A DNA stretch of 64,000 nucleotides from an uncultured Clostridia bacterium (GCA_947627875.1 CANQXS010000002.1:146603-210602), one strand, 5' to 3'. Positions 8,168 to 17,602 are shown, counted from the first letter of the stretch. The notes: generated by a model not told the origin, from the letters alone. Made by a program: numbers and translations.

Positions 8168-8821
8168 TTGAACAAGCTCATTAAACAGTCAAACGATTTG
8201 TTAAGGCACGGAAATTTTGAATACACGTTTTGCGGAGGTCAGGCTGTCGACCTCTTTTTAGGATATGAAAGCCGAATCCACGGCGACATTGACGTTTGCG
8301 CCTATTGGAGCGAGCGGGATAAAATCATTCGGTTTATGCAGTCACGAGGATTTCTGGTCTATGAAATGCTCGGAGGAGGCAGAGCGCACAAAATCGCCGA
8401 CATATCAAACCAAATGAAGTTAAAGCGCAATATTTTCTGCTTCAAAGACGGCTGCCCGCTTGTCAGGCTTTACCCTCACGATGAGAACGACTGCTGTTTA
8501 ATCGAATTTTTCCACATTGGGCAAACCGAGTTAAACTTTATAGAAATTCTTTTTAACGACAGGTCGGAAACTCGGTTTGAATATGCCCGCGACAGAGAAA
8601 TCAAACGCGAATACGGAAAAGCCTTGCTCTATGCGGACGGAGTACCGTATCTCGCTCCGGAGATTTGCCTTTTGTATAAATCGACCGATACTGAGCGCAA
8701 AGGCTATCAGCGCGACTTCGAACTCGCATACGCAGCTATGAGCCCTGAACAGCGGGCTTGGCTCCAAAATGCGCTTAAAAGGCTTTATCCGCAAGGGCAT
8801 AAATGGATAACCGACCGATAA
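8168..8821 (+). CDS. Nucleotidyltransferase-fold protein (aminoglycoside/lincosamide adenylyltransferase-like)
   Basis: The 217-residue protein has the minimal nucleotidyltransferase signature near its N-terminus: Cys-Gly-Gly-Gln-Ala-Val-Asp at 22-28 and His-Gly-Asp-Ile-Asp at 38-42, with Asp40 and Asp42 as likely metal ligands. This matches the LinA/ANT(2'')-like group that adenylates small-molecule drugs, though many members have other or unknown substrates. The start is TTG at 8168 with GAGGTG seven bases upstream. It stands alone in a somewhat AT-rich stretch with its own terminator (about 8820-8849). Whether it confers resistance cannot be inferred from sequence alone. Confidence 0.8.
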   Translation: MNKLIKQSNDLLRHGNFEYTFCGGQAVDLFLGYESRIHGDIDVCAYWSERDKIIRFMQSRGFLVYEMLGGGRAHKIADISNQMKLKRNIFCFKDGCPLVRLYPHDENDCCLIEFFHIGQTELNFIEILFNDRSETRFEYARDREIKREYGKALLYADGVPYLAPEICLLYKSTDTERKGYQRDFELAYAAMSPEQRAWLQNALKRLYPQGHKWITDR

Positions 8822-8850
8822 AAAGCGGGCGTTGAACTCGCTTTTTTCTT
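8820..8850 (+). terminator. Terminator after nucleotidyltransferase gene
   Basis: AAAAGCGGG pairs with CTCGCTTTT around an 8-9-base loop and is followed by TTTTTTC. It begins at the stop codon. Confidence 0.7.
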
Positions 8851-8892
8851 TCCGTCACAGCCGTAATTCGGATATTTTTTTGACAAATACTC

Positions 8893-8921
8893 TTGATATG
8901 CTCAAAATCTTGTGATATAAT
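8893..8921 (+). promoter_or_regulatory. Promoter for membrane protein at 8974
   Basis: TTGATA at 8893-8898 is separated by 17 bases from a perfect TATAAT at 8916-8921, about 50 bases before the ATG. Confidence 0.75.
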
Positions 8922-8973
8922 GTAAATAGCTAAAATTCGGCAGTTATTTGACGTTATTTAGGAGGCTGACAGT

Positions 8974-9492
8974 ATGGAAGAAAGAGACGCTCTGCGGACA
9001 ATGCTTTACGGCTGGGCAAGGCTCGGTCTGTTCTGGCTGATAAATATTTTTGCGACAATAATCGGTAGGACGGCGATACTCGGCATCGTCGGGACTTTTG
9101 TCCCCCGCCTCGCCCTTTACGACAACCCCGAAACGCTCAGCTTTATTTCGTGGTTCATTCCGGTATGGCTCCTTATCTGGCTCTTCTGGGACGACGCAAA
9201 AAGGCACACCGCATACGGAAGATACGATCCCGTGGCGGTGTCGATAATCGTTATTTTAACTGCGGCGGTATTCTACGCGCCGGTGTTTATCCTCGAATAT
9301 ATGACGGATAAAAAGGTCGTGACCGTTGTAACGAACATCTATTTCACGAGCTACTGGCTTTCTAAAATAGACGACGACCCGCAGATCTACGCGCTTATAG
9401 GCGCGATCATCGAGGCTGTACTGTGCATCGCGAGCTATCTTATAGCGCACAGGTTCTACCTGAAAAAGTTTGCCGAAGAGGAAGCGGAATAA
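8974..9492 (+). CDS. Four-helix membrane protein of unknown function
   Basis: The 172-residue product has about four hydrophobic helices (roughly residues 14-40, 56-72, 88-106 and 131-155) joined by short charged loops, with an acidic C-terminus. The start has a strong AGGAGG. I recognise no family; it resembles small uncharacterised Clostridia membrane proteins. It has its own promoter and ends five bases from the convergent gene at 9498, with no obvious terminator between. Confidence 0.72.
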   Translation: MEERDALRTMLYGWARLGLFWLINIFATIIGRTAILGIVGTFVPRLALYDNPETLSFISWFIPVWLLIWLFWDDAKRHTAYGRYDPVAVSIIVILTAAVFYAPVFILEYMTDKKVVTVVTNIYFTSYWLSKIDDDPQIYALIGAIIEAVLCIASYLIAHRFYLKKFAEEEAE

Positions 9493-9497
9493 CCCCC

Positions 9498-10250
9498 TCA
9501 GAGCGAAACCGAAGCTCCGTCGTATTTGTAGATCAGCAGCGACGACGGCGAAAATACTCCCATATTCATACGCACTATGTCGGCTTTGAACTCAAGGCTT
9601 TCGGACGGCGGCGCAAGCGGTATCCTAACGGTAACGCTGAAGCCGCCGTTTTCCGTTGTCTCAATAAGCGGCGAGGTACCTACGCTGTTGCAGAATTTTT
9701 TGAGTATGTCGAATCCGCAGCAGCCGTCCTCGCGGCTGAGGCGCTCCGATACCTCGGCTCCGCTCATACCGTAGCCGTTGTCTATTACCGATACCGCGGC
9801 GAAGTCGGAGGCTCTCTTTAAGGTTATCTTTACCTCGCCCTCCTCCTGGTCGACATTCTGGAAGGCGTTTACGATAAGATTAACCAAACAAGCCGAAAAG
9901 CGCTCGGGGTCGGCGGTGACGAGGAGCCCCTCCTCGATATCGGCGCCGAATTTGACCTTTACATTTCTCGTTTTTGAGCGGACCGCTCCGAAAATGTCTT
10001 CGACCGTCTCCGATATATTGAATACGGAGGGCTCCGACCTGCCCTCGCGGTAGGCGGCGGCTTCAAACAGGTTCTGTATCTGCGCCAAAGAGCGCAGGCA
10101 GCAGGCTGCCTGCTCGCGGAGAAGCCGCGCTTCTTCAAACATTTCGGCGGATTCAAGGCGGTGGTTGAGCTCATAATCTATCGAGAGTGCGCGGGTGAGA
10201 TATGCACTCAGGAGTATGGGGTCGATTCCCGTTCGCTCGATATCGCTCAT
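9498..10250 (-). CDS. GHKL ATPase-domain protein (histidine-kinase-like, no visible H-box)
   Basis: The 250-residue protein starts at an ATG at 10250 with AGGAGG; a longer reading to 10439 lacks a ribosome site. Residues ~105-215 form a GHKL ATPase domain: N-box CLVNLIVNAFQN, G1 VIDNGYGM and a G2-like CCGFDILKKF. The N-terminal ~80 residues form a helical region that could dimerise, but I see no canonical phospho-accepting His with its usual Glu/Asp-Pro context. No transmembrane segment or response regulator is nearby. It may be a cytosolic sensor kinase with an unusual H-box or an ATPase-only partner. Confidence 0.75.
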   Translation of the reverse strand: MSDIERTGIDPILLSAYLTRALSIDYELNHRLESAEMFEEARLLREQAACCLRSLAQIQNLFEAAAYREGRSEPSVFNISETVEDIFGAVRSKTRNVKVKFGADIEEGLLVTADPERFSACLVNLIVNAFQNVDQEEGEVKITLKRASDFAAVSVIDNGYGMSGAEVSERLSREDGCCGFDILKKFCNSVGTSPLIETTENGGFSVTVRIPLAPPSESLEFKADIVRMNMGVFSPSSLLIYKYDGASVSL

Positions 10251-10390
10251 AATAGCCCTCCTAAAAAATTTATTTTTTTCAGTATAACATTTTTTTGTCG
10301 AATAGTAAAGGATTTTCGCGATTTTTTGAGAAGGTATATTTTTTTCGGCTTTGTTCGGAAAATTTTGTTGATATTTTTTTCCCAAAGGAC

Positions 10391-10419
10391 TTGCAAATAT
10401 AACCGATTTGGTGTAATAT
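10391..10419 (+). promoter_or_regulatory. gap promoter
   Basis: TTGCAA at 10391-10396, a 17-base spacer and TAATAT at 10414-10419, followed by an AGGAGG site before the gap ATG. The gap gene itself uses highly biased codons, consistent with strong expression. Confidence 0.82.
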
Positions 10420-10462
10420 ATAGGAGCAATAAAGCGCAAATTTTTACAGGAGGTAATTCATA

Positions 10463-11533
10463 ATGTCAGTAAAAGTTGCAATCAACGGCTTCGGAAGAAT
10501 CGGACGTCTTGCTTTCCGCCAGATGTTCAACGCTCCCGGCTACGAGATCGTTGCCATCAACGACCTCACCAACCCCGAGATGCTCGCGCATCTTCTCAAG
10601 TATGATACCGCTCAGGGCGGCTACTGCGGAAAGATCGGCGAGAATCTCCACACCGTCGACGTTAAGCCCGCCGTTTACGGCGAGGACGGCAAGACCGTCG
10701 TAACCCCCGGCGCCATCATCGTTGACGGAAAGGAAATCACCATCTATGCGGAGCCCAAGGCCCAGAACCTTCCTTGGGGCAAGCTCGGCGTAGACGTCGT
10801 CCTCGAATGCACCGGTTTCTACACCTCTAAGGCAAAGAGCCAGGCTCATATCGACGCCGGCGCAAAGAAGGTCGTTATCTCCGCTCCCGCAGGAAACGAT
10901 CTCCCCACTATTGTCTACGGCGTAAACGAGAATACTCTCACCAAGGACGACACTATCATCTCCGCGGCTTCCTGCACCACCAACTGCCTCGCTCCTATGG
11001 CTAAGGCTCTCAACGACTACGCTCCCATTCAGAGCGGCATTATGTCGACCATTCACGCCTACACCGGCGACCAGATGATCCTCGACGGTCCTCACCGCAA
11101 GGGCGATCTCCGCAGAGCCCGTGCCGGCGCTGCCAACATCGTTCCCAACTCCACCGGCGCCGCCAAGGCTATCGGACTCGTTATCCCCGAGCTGAACGGC
11201 AAGCTCATCGGCTCTGCCCAGAGAGTTCCCGTTCCCACCGGCTCTACCACCATTCTCACCGCTGTAGTTAAGGCAGACGAGCTCACCAAGGACGGCATCA
11301 ACGCCGCTATGAAGGCTGCCGCCTCCGAGTCCTACGGCTACAATTCCGATCCTATCGTCTCCTCCGACGTTATCGGAATGAGATACGGCTCCCTCTTCGA
11401 CGCCACCCAGACTATGGTCGCCAAGATCGCCGACGGTCTCTATGAAGTCCAGGTCGTTTCCTGGTACGACAACGAGAACAGCTACACCAGCCAGATGGTA
11501 AGAACTATTAAGTACTTCGCTGAGCTCGGATAA
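10463..11533 (+). CDS. gap: Glyceraldehyde-3-phosphate dehydrogenase
   Basis: A 356-residue GAPDH: Rossmann motif INGFGRIGR at residues 7-15, catalytic Cys171 in SAASCTTNC, active-site His198 in [10 protein letters not shown], and the C-terminal WYDNENSY motif. It converts glyceraldehyde-3-phosphate to 1,3-bisphosphoglycerate using NAD and phosphate in glycolysis. It is about 20 residues longer than the usual 335, mainly from insertions around residues 60-105. Codon use is strikingly C-ending and uniform compared with its neighbours, as in highly expressed genes. It stands alone between its own promoter and terminator; no pgk or tpi follows. Confidence 0.98.
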   Translation: MSVKVAINGFGRIGRLAFRQMFNAPGYEIVAINDLTNPEMLAHLLKYDTAQGGYCGKIGENLHTVDVKPAVYGEDGKTVVTPGAIIVDGKEITIYAEPKAQNLPWGKLGVDVVLECTGFYTSKAKSQAHIDAGAKKVVISAPAGNDLPTIVYGVNENTLTKDDTIISAASCTTNCLAPMAKALNDYAPIQSGIMSTIHAYTGDQMILDGPHRKGDLRRARAGAANIVPNSTGAAKAIGLVIPELNGKLIGSAQRVPVPTGSTTILTAVVKADELTKDGINAAMKAAASESYGYNSDPIVSSDVIGMRYGSLFDATQTMVAKIADGLYEVQVVSWYDNENSYTSQMVRTIKYFAELG

Positions 11534-11542
11534 TCACAAGCA

Positions 11543-11575
11543 AAAAAGACCTCCCCTGAGGGAGGTCTTTTTGTT
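11543..11575 (+). terminator. gap terminator
   Basis: A 13-bp stem (AAAAAGACCTCCC arms, CTGA loop) followed by a T-rich run, just after the gap stop. Confidence 0.92.
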
Positions 11576-11614
11576 TTGCAAAAAACGGATATATTTCCTG
11601 CTGAAGCTGCAAAA

Positions 11615-12706
11615 TCACACGTTGAACCTGAACAGAATCACGTCGCCGTCCGCAACCACATAGTCCTTGCCCTCGGAGCGGACGAGCCCCTTTTCCTTGG
11701 CGGCGTTCATCGTTCCGCAGGCTTTGAGGTCGTCGAATGCGACCACCTCGGCGCGGATAAATCCCCGCTCGAAGTCGGTGTGAATTTTTCCCGCGGCCTG
11801 AGGCGCTTTTGTACCGCGCTTTATAGTCCAGGCGCGGCATTCGTCGTGTCCGGCGGTGAGGAAGGATATCAGCCCGAGGAGCGAATAGCCCTCCTTTATA
11901 ACGCGGTTGAGACCCGAGACCTCGAGCCCCATTTCCTCGAGGAACATCTGCTTGTCTTCGTCCTCCATTTCGGAAATTTCGGCTTCGATCTGAGCGCATA
12001 TCGGCAGAACGACCGAGCCCTCGGCGTCGGCTATAGCCTTTACCGCGAGGTAATTCTTGCAGGAATCTATGTCGGAAAAATCGTCCTCCGAGACGTTTGC
12101 GGCGTATATGACCGGCTTCTGCGAAAGAAGCGGAGTAGACTTTATAAGCTCGGCTTCTTCCTCGCTGAACGGATAGGAACGCGCGGGCTTGCCGTCGGTG
12201 AGGTGAGCTATTAGCGCTTCGGTCATATCGATGTCGGCCTGATATTTCTTGTCGCCCTTGAGCGCCTTTTTTGCGCGGTCGAGGCGGCGCTCCAAAACTT
12301 CGAGGTCGGCAAAGATCAGCTCTAAGTCGATGGTCTCGATGTCGCGCTTGGGGTCGACTGAGCCTTCAACGTGGATAATATCGTCGGACTCGAAGCACCG
12401 CACGACGTGGATTATCGCGTCGCACTCGCGGATATTCGCCAAGAATTTGTTGCCCAGACCCTCGCCCTTCGACGCGCCCTTTACAAGCCCCGCGATATCG
12501 ACAAATTCGAGGGTTGCGGGCTTGAAGCTGAGGGTGTCGTAAAGCTCGGCGAGCCAGTCGAGGCGCTCGTCGGGAACCGATACTATGCCGACGTTCGGCT
12601 CGATGGTGCAAAATGGATAGTTCGCCGACTCTGCGCCGGCGTTAGTGAGCGCGTTGAAAAGGGTGCTCTTTCCGACGTTCGGGAGACCCACCATTCCTAA
12701 TTTCAT
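11615..12706 (-). CDS. ychF: Redox-regulated ATPase YchF (Obg family)
   Basis: The 363-residue protein has the YchF form: G1 GLPNVGKST at residues 7-15, an Obg-like G domain with [10 protein letters not shown] switch II near 69, an antiparallel coiled coil (~130-200) and a C-terminal TGS domain whose ending [17 protein letters not shown] is diagnostic. The G4 position reads NVSE rather than NKxD, in line with ATP preference. YchF/Ola1 binds ribosomes and modulates stress responses. It converges on gap, with the gap terminator between. Confidence 0.97.
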   Translation of the reverse strand: MKLGMVGLPNVGKSTLFNALTNAGAESANYPFCTIEPNVGIVSVPDERLDWLAELYDTLSFKPATLEFVDIAGLVKGASKGEGLGNKFLANIRECDAIIHVVRCFESDDIIHVEGSVDPKRDIETIDLELIFADLEVLERRLDRAKKALKGDKKYQADIDMTEALIAHLTDGKPARSYPFSEEEAELIKSTPLLSQKPVIYAANVSEDDFSDIDSCKNYLAVKAIADAEGSVVLPICAQIEAEISEMEDEDKQMFLEEMGLEVSGLNRVIKEGYSLLGLISFLTAGHDECRAWTIKRGTKAPQAAGKIHTDFERGFIRAEVVAFDDLKACGTMNAAKEKGLVRSEGKDYVVADGDVILFRFNV

Positions 12707-12765
12707 ATGTTTTCATATCTCCTTTATTACTGCGGGTTTGCAGGTTTTTCTCTTGCGCCGCTTTT

Positions 12766-13323
12766 TTATTCTGCGGCGGATATTTTATCTATAATTTCCT
12801 TTGCTCTGCGCAAAATCGGCAGCTCCCTGTTTGCGATAAGCCTGCCCAATTTTGTAGCGGAGCAAAGTTCATATTCCCTCACCGCGCCGTCATATGACAG
12901 CCTCAGCGTCGAGAGATGAAAGCTCTCGATCTCGTCCCGAGTCAGATGCTTATCCCCGAAGGATTCTGCGCGGCAGAGGTAATAATTGTTGATATTGTGC
13001 CGGTGAATAAGGTTATAATAGTCGCTCACGACCCCGATCTTGCAGATTATTTCGACGTTCGCGCCGAGCTCCTCCAAAAGCTCGCGCTTTATCGCGGCAA
13101 TAAGATCTTCGCCGCTCTCAACGCCGCCTCCGGCGGTCTCGATGAACGTCCCCTTTCCAAAGTCGTCGTCCCGCGTGACCCTGACGAAACGGAACATTCC
13201 GTCGCTGTCAAAAACTATCGCCCGCGCGGTCTGCCGGTCGTTGTCGGTATATTCAAACTCCCACTCTTCGTCTTTGAGCTCGAGCCGAATTTCCGAGATG
13301 TCGGAAAGGATTTTCGGAGCCAT
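12766..13323 (-). CDS. NUDIX hydrolase
   Basis: The 185-residue protein carries a complete Nudix box (GX5EX7REUXEEXGU): Gly, then Glu of SGED, then RELLEELG, at about residues 66-88. Such enzymes hydrolyse nucleoside diphosphates linked to other moieties; the substrate cannot be named. The ATG at 13323 has AAGGAG. It lies 33 bases after the toroid-fold gene on the same strand, so they may be co-transcribed. Confidence 0.92.
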   Translation of the reverse strand: MAPKILSDISEIRLELKDEEWEFEYTDNDRQTARAIVFDSDGMFRFVRVTRDDDFGKGTFIETAGGGVESGEDLIAAIKRELLEELGANVEIICKIGVVSDYYNLIHRHNINNYYLCRAESFGDKHLTRDEIESFHLSTLRLSYDGAVREYELCSATKLGRLIANRELPILRRAKEIIDKISAAE

Positions 13324-13356
13324 TTTTACTCCTTACTCGGGAGAGTCGAACTCCCG

Positions 13357-14250
13357 CTAAAATTTAAGATTATCAATAGCGGCTATCGCCTTACACCAGT
13401 TTTCGGCGATATACCACTCTTTATAGTCGTTGCCCCAAGTCCAGGGGACGTAGAACGAGCCGTCGGGGCTCTGGTAATCCTTGATAAACTTACACTCTGC
13501 GCGGCAGACTTCCTCTAAATCGGCGCGGTAGAACCTGCTATTGCGCGAATCTATAAACGCCGACGGGCGGGGAAGATATTCCCACCAGCGGTTTGGGTCG
13601 CGGCAGACAGACTTATCGACGACCTCGTCGAGCGCTTTTAAGAGCGCCTCGCCGTCAAAGGGCATCACACCCGCAGCCTTGCAGTCGTCATACATCGTTA
13701 TGAAGCAGCGCGCGATATGCCGCTCGATAGGAGTTTCTTTTAAAAACCACTCGGCGGCTTCGTGGGCGATTCGAACGCCCTTTTCGTAAAGAACGCTCCC
13801 CTTTTCGGCGTATCTGACTATGAAACCCGCGAGCGCGGCGGTGGGGTTGTATCTGAAATCTCCGCCGTCTTCGGGGCATTTCCACCAAATCGCGCAGGGG
13901 ACTTCGTTGCTCGAAGGGACGACGTTTGCCCATTGGTCATGCTCGGCACTGAAGCCGTCGCCGCTTTCAAGATAGCGCAAAATTCCCCGAATTATGGGGT
14001 GTGAGGGTTCGAGCCCGCCCGCTTCGCGGATATATTCGGTTGCTTTCCAAACGCCCATCGGCAGCGAAAGCGGGTTGAAGTTATCCGCCTCCAAGCCGTG
14101 ACCGAAGCCGCCGTCGGGGTTCTGGTAAGCCGCAAGCGCGGTTATGATATCCTCGGCGGGGGCGTTTTCAAAGGCGTGACGGTAAACTGCGAGGTCGATG
14201 GGTCGGGCGCTGCGGTAGATGAACGCGCGGGATTTTTCGTAGGTGGTCAT
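13357..14250 (-). CDS. Alpha/alpha-toroid (prenyltransferase/squalene-cyclase-like) protein
   Basis: A 297-residue protein from the ATG at 14250 (GGGGAG upstream); the longer reading into trpS is rejected. It contains QNPDGGFGHGLEADN near residue 44 and YQSPDGSFYVPW near 269, the QxxDGGF-type repeats of the prenyltransferase/terpenoid cyclase toroid fold. The WWKCPEDGGDF and WWEYLPRPSAF segments are further helix-end repeats. No DxDD cyclase motif is seen, so it is probably not a terpene cyclase. Function unknown; it follows trpS and precedes the NUDIX gene. Confidence 0.75.
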   Translation of the reverse strand: MTTYEKSRAFIYRSARPIDLAVYRHAFENAPAEDIITALAAYQNPDGGFGHGLEADNFNPLSLPMGVWKATEYIREAGGLEPSHPIIRGILRYLESGDGFSAEHDQWANVVPSSNEVPCAIWWKCPEDGGDFRYNPTAALAGFIVRYAEKGSVLYEKGVRIAHEAAEWFLKETPIERHIARCFITMYDDCKAAGVMPFDGEALLKALDEVVDKSVCRDPNRWWEYLPRPSAFIDSRNSRFYRADLEEVCRAECKFIKDYQSPDGSFYVPWTWGNDYKEWYIAENWCKAIAAIDNLKF

Positions 14251-14279
14251 TCGAAACTCCCCTTTTTGATAATGGCGGC

Positions 14280-15287
14280 TCAGCGGTAATCCACAAAGCC
14301 TATCTTTCTGCAAGCCTTGGCGTAGATCTTGTTTGAAAGCCTGAACGCGCGCTGAGCGCCGTCGGTCCAGCACTGCTTCAAATACGCCTTGTCGTCCATA
14401 AGTCGGGCGTATTCAGTGCGGACGGGTTCGAGCCAATCTGCGACGGCTTCTCCGACCGCTGCCTTGAAATCGCCGTAGCCGAAGCCCGAAAACTCCTTCT
14501 CGGCGTCTTGGACGGTCTTTCCCGTGGCGCAGGAATATATCGTTAAAAGGTTGTTTATGCCGTCCTTGCCCTCGGCGTAGCGAATCTCGGTCTCGCTGTC
14601 GGTGACGGCGCGCTTGAATTTGCGCATGATCGTATCTTTGTCGTCAAGAATGAAAATAGTCGCGTTGGGGTTGTCGTCTGACTTTGACATCTTCTTGGTC
14701 GGGTCCTGGAGTGACTTTATCCTTGCGCCTACCTTCGGAATATAAGCCTCGGGGACAGTGAAGGTCTCGCCGTAGCGCTGGTTGAACCTTACGGCGATGT
14801 TCCTTGCAAGCTCTAAATGCTGGCGCTGGTCGTCGCCTATCGGGACGACGTCGGCGTTATAGGTCAAAATATCCGCCGCCATAAGAACGGGATAGGTGAA
14901 AAGACCGGCGTTGATATCGTCGGCGTGCTTTGCCGCCTTGTCCTTGAACTGGGTCATTCTCGAAAGCTCGCCGAACTGGGTTACACAGCCAAGTATCCAG
15001 CTGAGCTGGGCGTGGTTGGGGTTATGTGACTGTATAAACGCTATGGATTTTTTCGGGTCGATACCGCAGGCAAGAAGAAGGGCGTAGCCCTCGACGGTCT
15101 GCTGGCGGAATTTCACCGGATCGCGCCTTACGGTTATCGCGTGCTCGTCGACTATTGAGTATATGCAGTCGTATTCGTCCTGGAGAGGTCCCCAGTTGCG
15201 TATTGCTCCGACATAGTTGCCGAGCGTGAAAACGCCCGTGGGCTGTATCCCGCTGAATATGACTTTTTTTCTTTCGGCTTCCGACAT
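14280..15287 (-). CDS. trpS: Tryptophan--tRNA ligase
   Basis: The 335-residue class I synthetase has the HIGH-equivalent PTGVFTLGNYVGA near residue 16 and KMSKSDDN near residue 197, with the expected length for bacterial TrpRS. It charges tRNA-Trp. The ATG at 15287 has GGAGGA upstream. The leader is short and no T-box-type structure or specifier loop is evident, so transcription is probably constitutive from the promoter at 15324-15352. Confidence 0.97.
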   Translation of the reverse strand: MSEAERKKVIFSGIQPTGVFTLGNYVGAIRNWGPLQDEYDCIYSIVDEHAITVRRDPVKFRQQTVEGYALLLACGIDPKKSIAFIQSHNPNHAQLSWILGCVTQFGELSRMTQFKDKAAKHADDINAGLFTYPVLMAADILTYNADVVPIGDDQRQHLELARNIAVRFNQRYGETFTVPEAYIPKVGARIKSLQDPTKKMSKSDDNPNATIFILDDKDTIMRKFKRAVTDSETEIRYAEGKDGINNLLTIYSCATGKTVQDAEKEFSGFGYGDFKAAVGEAVADWLEPVRTEYARLMDDKAYLKQCWTDGAQRAFRLSNKIYAKACRKIGFVDYR

Positions 15288-15323
15288 AATTATCCTCCTC
15301 GTTCGGAAAATGTAATCGGGGAT

Positions 15324-15352
15324 ATTTTAGCACAACAGCGGGAAAATGTCAA
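15324..15352 (-). promoter_or_regulatory. trpS promoter
   Basis: On the minus strand, TTGACA (15352-15347), 17 bases, TAAAAT (15329-15324). It lies ~37 bases before the trpS ATG. Confidence 0.8.
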
Positions 15353-15471
15353 ACATTTGTGAACAGAGAGTACGCTGACCGAAAACTTCTGAGTTTATGT
15401 TCACAAATCGGACACATCTGATTCTATATTGCCCGTCCCCGAAATAGAATAGTACAAACTGTTCTGAGGGG

Positions 15472-17169
15472 TTGACATTTACGAAAAAGCAGGGACTTAT
15501 TCACAGCTCGATTATTCTAATGACCGCCGTTTTTGTCGGCAAGGCGGCGGGGCTTATATTCAAGATATTTTTGGCGAATATCCTCGGCGGAACGGGAATG
15601 GGCTACTTTTCGAGCGCATACGCCGTTTTCACGCCGCTTTATGCGCTCTGCGCCGCAAGCCTGACTCCCGCCGTCGCTCAGCTCGTCTCGGAAAACGAGG
15701 CGAAGGGGCGCTTAAAAAGCGTCAAGGGAGTTAAGACCGCCGCGCTGAGGCTGTTTTTGATACCGAGCATACTCTGCTCAACGCTGCCGATGATCTTTGC
15801 GGGATTCATCACAAGGCGGTTTATCGGCAATGAGGGCGCAAAAGCCGCGGTCATAGCTATTCTCCCCTGCGTTTTTCTCGGGACCGTTACGGCAATCTAC
15901 AGGGGCTATTACGAGGGGCTGCGGAATATGACTCCGACCGCCGTTTCGCAGATACTCGAATCGGCCGTTAGGGTCGCATCGGGGCTCGGGTTCGCATTTT
16001 TGGCGCAGAACGCCGCATATAAGTCCTTCATCGACGGAAAAGACGTTTTCGGGGTACACTGCCAGAGCTTGCAAACGCTTTCTGAGGTTTCGCTGCCCTA
16101 TGTAGCCGCCGCAGCGGTGCTCGGGGTGACTGCTTCCGAGCTTTCGAGCTTTCTTTTTATGCTGTTAAGATACCGCCTCGGCTCGGACGGTATCCCGAAG
16201 GATATCCGCGCGGGAAAGGACGAGATAAACGAGGAGCGCGGCAGACTTATAAGGCTGATAATGCCTATTTCGGCGGCGGCGATAGTTTCGAGCCTCGCGG
16301 GGACCGTCGACCTTTATACTATTATCCTCTGCATAAAAACCTCGCTTGCGAAATACCCTCAGCTTTACACGGAAAAATATGCCGAAGTTATAGCGAGCGG
16401 AGTGCAGCTTAAAGAGCTTCCGAACTATCTTTACGGCTCGTTCACCGGGCTTGCGGCAACGGTTTTCGGGCTGGCGCCTTCGATCTGCTCGGTATTCGGA
16501 AAGAGCGCGCTGCCGAACGCCGCGCAGTATTGGGCGAGGCGCGACGGCGAAAGACTGAGCCGCGAGATAAGGCGGGTATTTTCGGTGATACTCTTTATTT
16601 CGATCCCCGCGGGGATAGGGCTTTCGGCAATGTCGAGGCAGATACTCGGGCTGCTGTTTTCATCGAGGTCGGGAGAGATCGCGGTCACGGCTCTGCCGCT
16701 GAGCATTATGGCTCTCGGAACGCCCTTCGTAACCGTCGGCGGGGCGGCGTATTCGATGTTGCAGGCAGTCGGGCGGGCCGACCTTCCGATAAAAATAAAC
16801 CTTATGGGAGCTTTTGTTAAATTAGGACTCAATACCCTGCTTGTACCTGTCCCCTCCCTCGGGCTGTCGGGCGCGGCTTTGGCTTCGCTGATAAGCGGCG
16901 CGGCGATGTGTTTGGCGTCGGTAATATCGCTCTATCGGATAACAAATACAAAACCGAAGCTGATTTTTACAGTCATTCTGCCCTCGGCTGGAGGAGCGAT
17001 AGCCGCTATGGCGGCAAAAAGCATCGGCGTTTCTTCCTCAAAATACCTGCCGTATTCGGTTTCTACCCTATTTTCTGTAATTTTTGCCGTGATATCGTAC
17101 ATAATTTTTGTTATTGTGTTGGACATTTCTACTAAAAATCGTCTGAGAGACGAAATATTGGGAAAATAG
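15472..17169 (+). CDS. SpoVB/YabM-like polysaccharide flippase (MOP superfamily)
   Basis: The 565-residue protein has about 14 hydrophobic helices and the MOP/MurJ-SpoVB pattern (KAAGLIFKIFLANILGGTGMG near residue 23). Family members flip lipid-linked oligosaccharides; SpoVB acts in cortex formation, YabM is a vegetative relative. The reading frame offers only a TTG at 15472 preceded at once by GAGGGG, an unusually close ribosome site. Downstream lie hup and an S4-domain gene, recalling the B. subtilis yabM-yabN-yabO order. Assignment to SpoVB versus YabM is not possible by eye. Confidence 0.87.
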   Translation: MTFTKKQGLIHSSIILMTAVFVGKAAGLIFKIFLANILGGTGMGYFSSAYAVFTPLYALCAASLTPAVAQLVSENEAKGRLKSVKGVKTAALRLFLIPSILCSTLPMIFAGFITRRFIGNEGAKAAVIAILPCVFLGTVTAIYRGYYEGLRNMTPTAVSQILESAVRVASGLGFAFLAQNAAYKSFIDGKDVFGVHCQSLQTLSEVSLPYVAAAAVLGVTASELSSFLFMLLRYRLGSDGIPKDIRAGKDEINEERGRLIRLIMPISAAAIVSSLAGTVDLYTIILCIKTSLAKYPQLYTEKYAEVIASGVQLKELPNYLYGSFTGLAATVFGLAPSICSVFGKSALPNAAQYWARRDGERLSREIRRVFSVILFISIPAGIGLSAMSRQILGLLFSSRSGEIAVTALPLSIMALGTPFVTVGGAAYSMLQAVGRADLPIKINLMGAFVKLGLNTLLVPVPSLGLSGAALASLISGAAMCLASVISLYRITNTKPKLIFTVILPSAGGAIAAMAAKSIGVSSSKYLPYSVSTLFSVIFAVISYIIFVIVLDISTKNRLRDEILGK

Positions 17170-17171
17170 GC

Positions 17172-17200
17172 TTGATTTTTGGGCAAAATCGGTATAAAAT
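17172..17200 (+). promoter_or_regulatory. hup promoter
   Basis: TTGATT at 17172-17177, 17-base spacer, TAAAAT at 17195-17200, 70 bases before the hup ATG. It overlaps the region just after the flippase stop codon. Confidence 0.65.
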
Positions 17201-17269
17201 GTTTGTTATGTTGAGCCTGCGGACTACCGCGGCAAAATATGATTTATGCAAAAACAGGAGGAAACAAAA

Positions 17270-17545
17270 ATGACAAAGGTCGAACTCGTAAACAAAATTG
17301 CGGCTAAAGCTGCATGCTCCAAGAAGGATGCCGAAAAGGCTCTCAATGCTGTTGTAAGCAGCATTACCGAAGCTCTCACCGAAGGTGATAAGGTCACTCT
17401 CGTAGGATTCGGAACATTTGAAGTAAAGAACCGCGACGCTAAGGTCGGTATCAATCCGAGAACCAAGGCTCAGATCAAGATTCCTGCAAGAAAGGTCCCC
17501 ACCTTTAAGGCAGGCAAGGCTCTCAAGGACGTAGTAGCCAAGTAA
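17270..17545 (+). CDS. hup: HU-family DNA-binding protein
   Basis: The 91-residue protein starts MTKVELVNKIA at the ATG at 17270 (AGGAGG upstream); an in-frame start 24 bases earlier has no ribosome site. It has the full HU fold with the beta-arm FGTFEVKNRDAKVGINPRT (residues ~47-65) that intercalates DNA. HU is a nucleoid architectural protein. Codon bias suggests high expression. It is followed by a terminator-like hairpin before the S4 gene. Confidence 0.96.
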   Translation: MTKVELVNKIAAKAACSKKDAEKALNAVVSSITEALTEGDKVTLVGFGTFEVKNRDAKVGINPRTKAQIKIPARKVPTFKAGKALKDVVAK

Positions 17546-17556
17546 TCAAAAGCTTT

Positions 17557-17592
17557 GACCGATCGGTGTTCAACGCCGGTCGGTTATTTTTA
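17557..17592 (+). terminator. Terminator between hup and the S4-domain gene
   Basis: GACCGATCGG pairs with CCGGTCGGTT (two G.U) around an 8-9-base loop, then ATTTTTAT. The S4 gene begins 10 bases further on, so it depends on read-through. Confidence 0.75.
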
Positions 17593-17602
17593 TGAGGTAT
17601 AT

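Noticed and set aside
15288..15471. T-box leader for trpS
   Set aside because: Only ~37 bases lie between the promoter and the ATG; no T-box core sequence or specifier loop.
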